A stretch of 64,000 nt of DNA from positions 1 to 64,000 of the forward strand of contig DASZAN010000169.1 in NCBI GenBank assembly GCA_035945115.1, read 5' to 3'. Made by a program: the position numbers and the translations under genes. The notes below the pieces were generated by a model. That model was not told where the DNA came from. It did not search any database and saw only the letters and a list, made by a program, of their open reading frames with translations. Numbering within the stretch: position 1 is the stretch's first letter; the number at the start of each line of letters is the position of its first letter. The stretch comes from DAHUYF01 sp035945115 (GTDB lineage Bacteria > Pseudomonadota > Alphaproteobacteria > ATCC43930 > CGMCC-115725). Shown piece by piece: positions 37,363 through 46,130 of the stretch.

Positions 37363-38754
37363 ATGACAAGTTGGCAACCCGACCTTGCCCTCCGCACCGG
37401 CCCGCGCTACCGCGCGATCGCCGAAGCGCTGGCCGACGACGTGCGCGCTGGGACGCTGCCCGCCGGGACGCGCCTCCCCACTCATCGCGACCTCGCCTGG
37501 CGCCTGCGCGTCACCGTCGGCACGGTGAGCCGGGCCTATGCCGAGGCGGAGCGCCGCGGCCTCATCAGCGGCGAGGTGGGCCGCGGCACCTTCGTGCGCG
37601 CCGTCGCCCCGGCCGCGCCGACGCTGCGCTTCCATGCCGACGCGGCGAAAGGGGATCTCATCGATTTTCGCGTCAACCGCCCGCGCGCGGCCAGCGAGGC
37701 GCCGCTCATGGCGCGCGCCCTTGCGGAATTGGCCGCGGATCCGGCGCTCGCTGGGCTGCTCGATTATCATCCGCACGCCGGACGACCCGCCGATCGCGCC
37801 GCCGGCGCGCGCTGGATTACGCGGACGAGCACGCTTGCGGCCGCGGCGGAGCAGGTGGTGGTGACCTCGGGCGGCCAGCACGCGATGCTGGCGACGCTCG
37901 CCGCCGTCACCGAGCCCGGCGACAGTCTCGCCGTCGAGGCGCTCACCTATCCCGGCATTCGCGCCGCGGCCAACCTGCTGCGGCTCAAGCTCGTCCCCGT
38001 CGCGCTCGACGACAAGGGCATGGCGCCGGAGGCGCTCGATGCCGTCTGCCGCGGCAATCGCGTGCGCGCCGCCTATCTCCTGGCGACGCTCCACAATCCC
38101 ACGACCGCCACCATGCCGCTCGAGCGGCGGCGTGCGATCGCCGAGATCGCCCGCGCGCACGACCTCATGCTGATCGAGGACGACCTCTACGGTTTTCTCG
38201 TGACCGAGCCGCTCCCGCCGCTTGCCGCGTTCGCACCGGCGCACGCCTTCTATATCACTGCCACCTCGAAGTGCTTCGTCCCCGGTTTACGCGTGGGCTA
38301 TGCACATTGCCCGGCGTCGCTGGTCGAGCGGGTCGCCGCGGCGGTGCATGCCTCCACATATTGTGCAACGCCCATGATGGCGGCGCTCGCCACGCGCTGG
38401 ATCGAGGACGGCACCGGCGAGCGCCTCCTCGCGGAAAAGCGCGCCGAAACCGCGCGGCGGCAGGAGATCGTGGAGCGCTTCTTCGCCGCCGAGTTCATGC
38501 GCCGCGATCCCGCGGCGGCGCATCTCTGGCTCGAGCTTCCCGAGGAATGGCGCGCCGAGGATTTCACCGCCGCAGCCGAGCGTCGCGGCGTCGCCATCGC
38601 CCCCGCCGCGGCGTTTTCCACCTCGCGCCAAGCACCCAACGCGGTGCGCCTCTGCATTGGCACGCCGGCGACAGCGGCCGAGATGGAGCGCGGCCTCACC
38701 CGCCTCGCCGCGCTCCTCGAAGCGCGGTCGGACGCGTATTCATCGGTGGTTTGA
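37363..38754 (+). CDS. MocR-type regulator (GntR HTH fused to aminotransferase-like domain)
   Basis: A 463-residue protein. Residues 1-70 are a GntR winged helix (ALADDVRAGTLPAGTRLPTH, then RDLAWRLRVTVGTVSRAYAE). From about residue 95 comes an aminotransferase I fold with the PLP Lys in ITATSKCFVPGLRVGYA. MocR proteins sense PLP or an amino compound and control nearby transport or metabolic genes, here the divergent EamA transporter. The frame extends upstream to 36763 as an antisense shadow of that gene; the ATG at 37363 is the real start. Confidence 0.92.
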   Translation: MTSWQPDLALRTGPRYRAIAEALADDVRAGTLPAGTRLPTHRDLAWRLRVTVGTVSRAYAEAERRGLISGEVGRGTFVRAVAPAAPTLRFHADAAKGDLIDFRVNRPRAASEAPLMARALAELAADPALAGLLDYHPHAGRPADRAAGARWITRTSTLAAAAEQVVVTSGGQHAMLATLAAVTEPGDSLAVEALTYPGIRAAANLLRLKLVPVALDDKGMAPEALDAVCRGNRVRAAYLLATLHNPTTATMPLERRRAIAEIARAHDLMLIEDDLYGFLVTEPLPPLAAFAPAHAFYITATSKCFVPGLRVGYAHCPASLVERVAAAVHASTYCATPMMAALATRWIEDGTGERLLAEKRAETARRQEIVERFFAAEFMRRDPAAAHLWLELPEEWRAEDFTAAAERRGVAIAPAAAFSTSRQAPNAVRLCIGTPATAAEMERGLTRLAALLEARSDAYSSVV

Positions 38755-38869
38755 GCGGTCAACTTTGGCAAGCGAGCCGGCGATACCCGGAGATAGGCGG
38801 CGGATACCGCCGGCTTCGCCGCGACGCCGGTGACGGGACACAGGGTCGCCGGCATCACACCGCATTGGC

Positions 38870-41068
38870 TCAGGCCTTCAACGCGGCTTTGACGCGCTCC
38901 GGCAGCATGGGCAGGTGCCGTAGCTTGGCGCCGGTGAGCGCGCGCACCGCATTGGCGATCGCCGGCGCCGCCGGCGGCAACCCCGATTCGCCAACGCCCG
39001 CCATGCGGGCGTTTTGCTCCGGCAGCAGCTTGACCTCGACCGCCGGCGCCTCGTCGCTTCGCAGCAATGGGTAGTTGTGGAAGTTCGATTGCTGGACTTC
39101 GCCGTTGGCAAAGGTGATGTGCTCCAAGAGCGCCGCGCTCGTGCCGAAAATGACCGCGCCCTCGATCTGATAGGCGACGTTCGCCGGGCTGATCGTCGTG
39201 CCGGGATCGACGGCCGCCCAGATCTTGTGCACGCGGATGGCGCCGCTTTGCATATCGACGGAGACTTCGGCGATTTGCGCGACGTGGCAGAACCAGACAT
39301 TGGGATAATAAGCGTAGGCGAGGCCGAGGGCGCGCCCCTCGCTCTTGCGTCCCCAATGCGCCATCTCCGCCACGGCTTTCAGCACCTTGTGCGCGCGCGG
39401 ATCGTCGAGATGCGCGAGACGGAACGCAAGCGGATCCTGGCCCGCTTGGTGCGCGAGTTCGTCCATGAACGTTTCGATGGCGAAGACGGTGTAGCCGGGC
39501 CCGACCGCGCGCCAGAAGCCGACCTCGACACCGCGATCGTCCTCGACCCAATCGTGATATTGGTTGGGAATTCGGTAATTCGTCTCGTGCCCGTCGCACA
39601 CGGCGATGTCGATGCCCTTGGCGGCAGCAAGCATGTCGGGCGCCGCGCGGCGCAGAATTGACTCCGCGACGATGCGCCAGCGCCAACCGACGATCTTGCC
39701 CTTGGCATCGAGCGCCGCCTCGAGACGCTGCGCCGTCGCCGGACGGAACTTATCGGTCTTGAGATCGTCCTCCCGGCTCCACAGCACCTTGATCGGCTTC
39801 TGCGTGATCTTCGACAAAAGCACGGCATCGACGACGATGGCTTGCTCGAGATTTCGACCGAAGCCGCCGCCCAGAAAAGTGGTGTGGACGATGATCTTAT
39901 CGGGCGTGGTCTCCGCCACAGCGGCCGCAGTGAGCACGGCGAAGGTCGGCGCCTGGGTGGGTGTCCAGAGCTCGACCGTGCCGTCGCCTTTGACCCACGC
40001 GGTCGTATTGGTGGGCTCGATCGGGGCGTGATAGACGTGCTCCGAGCGGTAATCGGCGGTGATCACCTTGGCCGCGCCTTTGAACGCCTTCTCCACATCC
40101 CCTTCGGCAAGCGCGACGACGCTTTTGCGCTGCCAGTCTTTGGCCGCGGCCGCGTAATCGTCGAGCACCTTGCGACTGTCGTAGCCTTCGGCTTTGGCGC
40201 CTTTCTTCCATGTCACCTTGAGCGCGTCCTTGCCCTTGGCGGCGGTCCAGTAGTCAGGCGCGATAACGGCGACGCCGAAGGGTAGGCTCACCACCTTGAC
40301 CACGCCCTTGATCTTCATTGCCTCGCTGTCGTCGACTTGGTCGGGCGCCCTTCCCTGCACCGGCGGACGCAGCACGGCGGCATAAAGCATCGCCGGCAAA
40401 TAGACGTCGATGCCGTATTGCGCGGTGCCGTTAACCTTGGCGGGAATATCGAGCCGCGGCAGGTCCTTGCCGATGAGGCGCCACTGGCTCGGTGGCTTGA
40501 GGTCGGCCTCGGCGACCTGCGGCAGCTGCGCCGACACCGTCGCGAATTTCGCCACCTCGCCATAGCTGATCGAGCGGCCGGACTTCTCGTGCACGACGAG
40601 ATTGGGTTTGGTGGTGAGCTCGTCGATCGGCACGTTCCAGCGCTCGGCAACGCTCATCAGCAGCACGCGCCGCGCCTGCGCGCCGACGAGACGCAGCGGT
40701 GTGAAATAGGCGCGTGCGCTTCGACTTGCGCCGGTCACTTGCGCACCGCCGAAACCGGGATTGCCGTATTCCTTGCCGGCCGGAGCTTGCACGACTTTGA
40801 TCTTGCTCCAATCGGCATCGAGCTCTTCGGCAATCACCATCGGCAACGAGGTGAAGGTGCCCTGGCCCATTTCCGCCGCCGGCGCGATCAAGGTGATCGT
40901 GTTGTCAACACCGATCTCGATCCAGGCATTGGGCTGAAACGCGCCGCCCTCCGCCAGGGCGTCGCAGAGGATCACGCTCGATCCGGTGAGCGCGAGACCG
41001 AAGGTAAGGCCGGCGGAAGCGATGAACCCGCGGCGCGTCAGCGCGCTTTCAGGTAGCTGTGCCGTCAT
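38870..41068 (-). CDS. Xanthine dehydrogenase-family molybdopterin subunit, isoquinoline 1-oxidoreductase beta-like
   Basis: A 732-residue protein with a Tat signal (LTRRGFIASAGLTFGLAL). The molybdenum-cofactor domain follows: AAEMGQGTFTSLPMVIAEEL, the pattern HTTFLGGGFGRNLEQ of the Moco loop, and the C-terminal GVGESGLPPAAPAIANAV with the catalytic Glu. Large-subunit architecture without FAD domain matches IorB-type periplasmic aldehyde or N-heterocycle oxidoreductases. It lies 2 nt after the small Fe-S subunit. No cytochrome subunit is in the window. The substrate is unknown. Confidence 0.9.
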   Translation of the reverse strand: MTAQLPESALTRRGFIASAGLTFGLALTGSSVILCDALAEGGAFQPNAWIEIGVDNTITLIAPAAEMGQGTFTSLPMVIAEELDADWSKIKVVQAPAGKEYGNPGFGGAQVTGASRSARAYFTPLRLVGAQARRVLLMSVAERWNVPIDELTTKPNLVVHEKSGRSISYGEVAKFATVSAQLPQVAEADLKPPSQWRLIGKDLPRLDIPAKVNGTAQYGIDVYLPAMLYAAVLRPPVQGRAPDQVDDSEAMKIKGVVKVVSLPFGVAVIAPDYWTAAKGKDALKVTWKKGAKAEGYDSRKVLDDYAAAAKDWQRKSVVALAEGDVEKAFKGAAKVITADYRSEHVYHAPIEPTNTTAWVKGDGTVELWTPTQAPTFAVLTAAAVAETTPDKIIVHTTFLGGGFGRNLEQAIVVDAVLLSKITQKPIKVLWSREDDLKTDKFRPATAQRLEAALDAKGKIVGWRWRIVAESILRRAAPDMLAAAKGIDIAVCDGHETNYRIPNQYHDWVEDDRGVEVGFWRAVGPGYTVFAIETFMDELAHQAGQDPLAFRLAHLDDPRAHKVLKAVAEMAHWGRKSEGRALGLAYAYYPNVWFCHVAQIAEVSVDMQSGAIRVHKIWAAVDPGTTISPANVAYQIEGAVIFGTSAALLEHITFANGEVQQSNFHNYPLLRSDEAPAVEVKLLPEQNARMAGVGESGLPPAAPAIANAVRALTGAKLRHLPMLPERVKAALKA

Positions 41069-41070
41069 GC

Positions 41071-41523
41071 TCAAGCCTCCCGCGCGGCGCGCGCGACCGC
41101 GGCGACGATGCGATTGTAAGTGCCGCAGCGGCAGAGATTGGTCTTCATCAGCTTGGCGATTTCCGCAGGCGCTGGATGCGGCGTCTTCTTGAGCAACGCC
41201 GCGGCCCGCATGATCTGGCCCGATTGGCAATAGCCGCATTGCGGCACCTGCTCGGCGACCCAGGCTTTCTGCAGCGGGTGGCTGCTGTCCGGCGACAGCC
41301 CCTCGATGGTGGTGACCTGCTTGCCTTCGACATCGCCGATCTCGGTCTGGCAGGCAAAAGCGGCGGCACCGTCGATATGGACGGTGCAGGCGCCGCAAAG
41401 ACCGGCGCCGCAGCCGAATTTGGTGCCGGTCAGGCGGAGATGATCGCGGATAACCCAAAGCAGCGGCGTGTCCGCGCCCAAGTCCACGGTCGTCCATCGG
41501 CCGTTGATCGCGAATCGAACCAT
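41071..41523 (-). CDS. 2Fe-2S small subunit of the molybdenum oxidoreductase (IorA-like)
   Basis: A 150-residue protein with two 2Fe-2S clusters. The plant-type cluster is in GCGAGLCGACTVHIDG (Cys38, 43, 46 and 58). The second is CGYC...CRC (Cys96, 99, 131, 133). It passes electrons from the Moco subunit encoded 2 nt downstream. No signal peptide; export may be by piggyback on the Tat-tagged large subunit. The ATG at 41523 is preceded by GGGGGAGAAAAGG. Divergent from the LuxR-type regulator. Confidence 0.92.
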   Translation of the reverse strand: MVRFAINGRWTTVDLGADTPLLWVIRDHLRLTGTKFGCGAGLCGACTVHIDGAAAFACQTEIGDVEGKQVTTIEGLSPDSSHPLQKAWVAEQVPQCGYCQSGQIMRAAALLKKTPHPAPAEIAKLMKTNLCRCGTYNRIVAAVARAAREA

Positions 41524-41645
41524 CCTTTTCTCCCCCTCTAGAGTGCCCGCGCCGACCGTGCCCGCGGCAACGCTTGGCTCGACAGGGAGCGACGATATAA
41601 TTCCCTTCCTTGGTTGAATTGCCCCATATGGGGGAGACCTCGGCG

Positions 41646-42776
41646 ATGACCGCCGCGCTTGATGCCTTACGCGTCGTCGATCGGCTTTACGCCGCCGCGC
41701 TCGACACGGCGACGTGGCCGTCGGCATTGGACGCCCTCACGCAGGTGATGAGGGCGGGGCACACAATCCTCGTCGCCGAGAGCGACGGCGCGGCGCCGAT
41801 GGTCGCTGCCGATCGCGTCGACGACGGCGCCCTCGCGCAACTCATTTGCGCCGGCGGCGCGGGTCTCCTCGGCCCCCTCAATTTCGGCCGCCTCCCGCTC
41901 AGCACCGTCGTCAAGCGGAGCTCGATCGTTGCGGATGATCAGTTTCTCCGCAGTCACTATTACAACGACATCATCCGACCGCTGAACGGTTTCAATTCCG
42001 CCTTCTTTCGCAAGCCGCGCGCGCCGATCGGCTTCACCCTCGCCGTGTGTCGCGGCCGGGAAGACGCAGACTTCGCCGAGCAAGAGCTCGCCGTGCTCCG
42101 GACCGTGCTGCCGCATCTCACCAACGCCGTGGAGCTCACCTATCGGCTCGCGGCTGCACCAGCAACGACGCCGAGCCTCGCGCATCTCATGGACCAGCTC
42201 GAGGACGGCGTGATCGTCGCCGACGCAGCGGCGTGTCCGCGCTATCTCAACAAGCGCGCGGAGCGCATCCTCGCCGAACGCGACGGTCTCACCGTCGAGC
42301 GGTCGGGCCTTGCGGCGGCGGCCGGGACCGAGACGCGGCGTTTGCGCCAGGCGATCACGGCGCTGGCCGTGGCGAAGAATGGCATGGTCGGCAATGGCGA
42401 CGGCGCCGGCCAACGCCACCGGCTCTTCCTCGAACGGCCATCGCTGCGTCCGCCCCTCATGCTGACGCTGGTACCAATCGCACGGCTCGGGATGGCGGCG
42501 ATGGGCGGCGCACCCGGCGTCGCGATCTTCCTTAAGGAGCTGGCGGCGCCGGTTCGCGTCGACAAAACCGCGCTCACCGACGCCTTTCGCCTGACACGCC
42601 GTGAGGCCGAGATCGCGGCGATGATCGGCGAGGGCTGCGAGCTCGAACAGATCGCCGCCGCGCTCGATCTCAGCATCGGAACGGTTCGCAGCCATTTGAA
42701 GCGCGTCTTCAGCAAGACCGATACGCATCGCCAATCGGCGTTAGCGAGTCTCGTGCGCGGACTTGCTGAGAGCTAA
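41646..42776 (+). CDS. LuxR-family transcriptional regulator
   Basis: A 376-residue protein. The C-terminus (about 310-370) is a LuxR-type HTH: FRLTRREAEIAAMIGEGCEL, then EQIAAALDLSIGTVRSHLKR. The N-terminal 150 residues have no clear receiver motif; a PAS-like or GAF-like sensory fold is possible. It is divergent from the molybdenum oxidoreductase genes and may regulate them. GGGGGAG lies 9 nt before the ATG at 41646; earlier starts (TTG 41610, ATG 41628) are possible. Confidence 0.85.
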   Translation: MTAALDALRVVDRLYAAALDTATWPSALDALTQVMRAGHTILVAESDGAAPMVAADRVDDGALAQLICAGGAGLLGPLNFGRLPLSTVVKRSSIVADDQFLRSHYYNDIIRPLNGFNSAFFRKPRAPIGFTLAVCRGREDADFAEQELAVLRTVLPHLTNAVELTYRLAAAPATTPSLAHLMDQLEDGVIVADAAACPRYLNKRAERILAERDGLTVERSGLAAAAGTETRRLRQAITALAVAKNGMVGNGDGAGQRHRLFLERPSLRPPLMLTLVPIARLGMAAMGGAPGVAIFLKELAAPVRVDKTALTDAFRLTRREAEIAAMIGEGCELEQIAAALDLSIGTVRSHLKRVFSKTDTHRQSALASLVRGLAES

Positions 42777-43570
42777 GGCTCGTCCCGCACCGTATGCGCG
42801 TGGTTGAGCGGCCCGCGGCCTTGGCCGAGACCGGGCGCGGTACGGATCGCTTCCTGGACATAGGCGTGAGCGCGCTCGATGGCGGCGCGCGTCCCCAAAC
42901 CCTGCGCGAGGCCGGTGGCGATCGCCGAGGCGAGCGTGCAGCCGGTGCCATGGGTGTGGCGCGTCTTGACGCGCGGGCTTTCGAGCACGTAGCGCCGGTC
43001 TCCCTCGACGACCACGTCGCGCACGATGTCGCCCTCGAGATGCCCTCCTTTCAGCATCACCGTGGCGGCGCCGAGCGCACGCAATGAGCGCGCCGCCGCC
43101 TCCATCGCCGCGGCATCGACGATCGCGCGACCGAGCAGCGCTTTCGCTTCCGGCACATTGGGCGTGAGCACCGCCGCACGCGCGATGAGGCGCTCCTTCA
43201 ACACGCCGATCGCCGTTGCATCGAGGAGCGGCGTCCCGCTGGTCGAGCACAGCACAGGATCGATCACCAGCGGGATGTGCGGCACGGTCGCCAGCGCATC
43301 CGCCACGGCGGCGATGATCTCCGCGTCGGCGAGCATACCGGTCTTGATGCAATCGGCGCCGATGTCACCCAACACTGCTTCCATCTGCTGGCGGACGAAG
43401 AGCGCGTCGACCGGCATCGTGGCGAAGATGCCGAGCGTGTTCTGCACCGTGAGCGCGGTGATCGCGGTGGCGGCATAGCCGCCCAACGCCGTCACCGTCT
43501 TGATGTCGGCCTGGATGCCCGCGCCGCCGCTCGAATCCGAGCCGGCGACGATGAGCACCCGACCGTTCAT
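42773..43570 (-). CDS. thiD: Hydroxymethylpyrimidine/phosphomethylpyrimidine kinase
   Basis: A 265-residue ribokinase-like enzyme of thiamine synthesis that phosphorylates HMP and HMP-P. The N-terminus VLIVAGSDSSGGAGIQADIKT is the family signature, and HGTGCTLASAIATGLAQG is the C-terminal anion hole with the catalytic region. It overlaps glmM by 4 bp (ATGA) and converges with the LuxR gene with a 4-bp overlap. No other thi genes are present here. Confidence 0.93.
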   Translation of the reverse strand: MNGRVLIVAGSDSSGGAGIQADIKTVTALGGYAATAITALTVQNTLGIFATMPVDALFVRQQMEAVLGDIGADCIKTGMLADAEIIAAVADALATVPHIPLVIDPVLCSTSGTPLLDATAIGVLKERLIARAAVLTPNVPEAKALLGRAIVDAAAMEAAARSLRALGAATVMLKGGHLEGDIVRDVVVEGDRRYVLESPRVKTRHTHGTGCTLASAIATGLAQGLGTRAAIERAHAYVQEAIRTAPGLGQGRGPLNHAHTVRDEP

Positions 43571-44916
43571 GCGGCGGCGCTGCCTTCGGCGATGACGGCG
43601 GCGGCGATCTCGTCGACGATGGCGGCGACGAGGCGTTCGTCCTCACCCTCGGCCATGATGCGAATGAGCGGCTCGGTGCCGGATTTGCGCACGACGAGGC
43701 GCCCCTTCTTGCCGAGGCGGCGCTCGCCGGCGCTGATCGCCTTCTTCACCGCTTTCGTCTCGAGCGGCGCGCCACCGACAAAGCGTACGTTCTTGAGGAG
43801 CTGCGGCACCGGCGTGAAGATCTTGCACACGCGGCTTGCCGGCGCGCCGGTCTCGACGATGGCAGCGAGCACCTGGAGCGCCACCATGAGACCGTCGCCG
43901 GTGGTGGAATAGTCGCCGAGAATGATGTGGCCCGACTGCTCGCCGCCGAGATTGCTGCCGACCCGGCGCATCGCCTCGACGACGTAGCGATCGCCGACGG
44001 CGGTGCGGTGCAAGGTGACGCCGTCTTGGGCGAGGCGGCGCTCGAGACCGAGATTCGACATCACCGTCGCCACCACGCCGCCGCCATCGAGGCGCTTTGC
44101 CTCGTGCCATCTGAGCGCGATGAGCGCCATGAGCTGATCGCCGTCAAGGATGCGGCCACCCTCGTCGGCGACGAGAAGGCGATCGGCATCGCCGTCGAGC
44201 GCGATGCCGAGATCGGCGCCGTGCTCGATGACAGCACGCTGCATCGCCTGCGTTGCCATGGTACCGCTGTCGCGATTGATGTTGAGCCCGTCGGGCGAGA
44301 CGCCAAGCGGGATCACCTCTGCGCCCAATTCCCAGAGCACCGTCGGCGCCACCTTATAGGCGGCGCCGTGCGCGCAATCGATCACCACCTTGAGACCGTC
44401 GAGGCGCAGCCGCTTCGGAAAGCTCCCCTTCACGAACTCGATATAGCGTCCGCCGGCATCGTCGAGCCGCTTGGCGCGGCCCAGCTCGTGCGGGGGCACG
44501 CGGCCGTTGGTATCGTCGAGCTGTGCCTCGATGGCCGCCTCGATCTCGTCCGAGAGCTTGTAGCCGTCGGCCCCGAAGAGCTTGATGCCGTTATCCTCGA
44601 AGGGATTGTGCGAGGCCGAGATCATCACGCCGAGATCGGCGCGCAAGCTCCGCGTCAGCATGGCGATGGCCGGCGTCGGCAGCGGCCCCACCAGCACCAC
44701 ATCCATGCCGCGCGCGATGAAGCCGGCAGTGAGCGCGGGCTCGACCATGTAGCCCGAAAGCCGCGTGTCCTTGCCGATGACGACGAGATGGCGATGATCG
44801 CCGCGCCGCAGTACCCGACCCGCCGCCATTGCCACCTTGAGCGTGGTGTCGGCCGTCATCGGCTCGCTGTTGGCGGTGCCGCGAATTCCATCCGTGCCGA
44901 AGAGCTTGCGCGTCAT
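43567..44916 (-). CDS. glmM: Phosphoglucosamine mutase
   Basis: A 449-residue enzyme converting glucosamine-6-P to glucosamine-1-P for peptidoglycan and lipopolysaccharide. MTRKLFGTDGIRGTAN is the typical start. Ser102 in ISASHNPFEDN is the phosphorylated residue, DGDADR binds the metal, and RKSGTEPLIRIMAEG recognises the sugar phosphate. Its stop overlaps the thiD start. folP lies 65 bp upstream. Confidence 0.96.
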   Translation of the reverse strand: MTRKLFGTDGIRGTANSEPMTADTTLKVAMAAGRVLRRGDHRHLVVIGKDTRLSGYMVEPALTAGFIARGMDVVLVGPLPTPAIAMLTRSLRADLGVMISASHNPFEDNGIKLFGADGYKLSDEIEAAIEAQLDDTNGRVPPHELGRAKRLDDAGGRYIEFVKGSFPKRLRLDGLKVVIDCAHGAAYKVAPTVLWELGAEVIPLGVSPDGLNINRDSGTMATQAMQRAVIEHGADLGIALDGDADRLLVADEGGRILDGDQLMALIALRWHEAKRLDGGGVVATVMSNLGLERRLAQDGVTLHRTAVGDRYVVEAMRRVGSNLGGEQSGHIILGDYSTTGDGLMVALQVLAAIVETGAPASRVCKIFTPVPQLLKNVRFVGGAPLETKAVKKAISAGERRLGKKGRLVVRKSGTEPLIRIMAEGEDERLVAAIVDEIAAAVIAEGSAAA

Positions 44917-44981
44917 CCAAGGGACCTCGATCGGAGCATCGTTCTCAACCCGCTCTTATACCGCAAGGCGCGGGAAAAACG

Positions 44982-46130
44982 TCAACCGCCGACGATCGCC
45001 GCGCGGATGGCGAGCGCTTGGCGGGTTTCGGCGACGTCGTGGACGCGGAGGAGCTGCACCCCTTGGCTCGCGGCCCACAAGGCTGCGGCGAGCGAGCCGC
45101 CGATGCGCTCGCCCGTGCCGTTACCGCCGCCGAGCCGGCTGATGAAGGACTTGCGCGACGCGCCTAGCATCAGCGCGCATCCCGTCGCATGCAGCAGTGC
45201 GAGCCGCATGAGGAGCGCGAGGTTGTGCGGGTCCTTCTTGCCAAAGCCGATGCCGGGATCGACGGCGATGTGCTCGCGCGAAATGCCCACTGCCTCGCAT
45301 GCGGCGATGCGCGCTTCGAGGAAGTCGAGCACGTCGAGCGCGGGATCGTCGTACTGCGGATTCTGCTGCATGGTGCGGGGGTCGCCCGCCATGTGCATAA
45401 GGACGATCGCGGCGCCACATTGAGACGCGACGGCGAGACTGCCGGCGCCGGTGAGCGCGGCCACATCGTTGATGACGCGCGCCCCCGCCGCGAGCGCCGC
45501 TTCCATCACCACGGCATGGCGCGTATCGATCGAGACGAGCGCACCCGTTTCAGCGAGGCCTCGCACCACCGGCTCGATGCGGCGGATTTCCTCTTCGGGC
45601 GCGATCGGCTCGGCGCGGGGCCGCGTCGATTCGCCGCCGATATCGATGATCTCGGCGCCTGCCGCCAGCAGGGCGCGGCCATGCTCGACGGCGCGCGCCG
45701 GATCGAGGAAGCGCCCGCCGTCGGAAAAGCTGTCCGGCGTCACGTTGAGGACGCCCATGATGCGTGGGCTATCGAGGCTCAATCCCGCCCAGGGCGCGCG
45801 CCGCGCGATGATCGCCGCGAGACCGTTCGAGACCTGCTGGCGGACATCGCCGCTTTGCCGCGCCGACCATTGTAAGAGATCGCCGACCGTGCAATAGGCC
45901 GAGACCGCGCCGCCCCCTTCAGCGCGGGCCATCGCCTCGACATCGGCAAATGCGAGTGGACCGCCCGCGAGCGGCCAGGCACGACCCTGCTCAAGCGCCG
46001 CCATCGCCGCGACGCCTTCGAGAAGGCCGGCGGGTCGAAGTCGCACCGCTGCCGCCGGTGCAAAAGCGGCGAAGCCCCGCGCTGGGGCGGGGCTTCGCGC
46101 TGGCGGCGAGCTCGCCGCGTCTTCCATCAA
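44982..46130 (-). CDS. folP: Dihydropteroate synthase
   Basis: A 382-residue folate-synthesis enzyme joining pterin and p-aminobenzoate. The core carries both signatures: IMGVLNVTPDSFSDGGRF and IDIGGESTRP; the C-terminal part has GASRKSFISRL with the substrate-binding Lys/Arg. About 130 residues precede the core, much longer than the ~280-residue enzymes of enterobacteria. Long forms are also found in other alphaproteobacteria, so this is not a fusion error. Its start overlaps the ftsH stop by 4 bp. Confidence 0.93.
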   Translation of the reverse strand: MMEDAASSPPARSPAPARGFAAFAPAAAVRLRPAGLLEGVAAMAALEQGRAWPLAGGPLAFADVEAMARAEGGGAVSAYCTVGDLLQWSARQSGDVRQQVSNGLAAIIARRAPWAGLSLDSPRIMGVLNVTPDSFSDGGRFLDPARAVEHGRALLAAGAEIIDIGGESTRPRAEPIAPEEEIRRIEPVVRGLAETGALVSIDTRHAVVMEAALAAGARVINDVAALTGAGSLAVASQCGAAIVLMHMAGDPRTMQQNPQYDDPALDVLDFLEARIAACEAVGISREHIAVDPGIGFGKKDPHNLALLMRLALLHATGCALMLGASRKSFISRLGGGNGTGERIGGSLAAALWAASQGVQLLRVHDVAETRQALAIRAAIVGG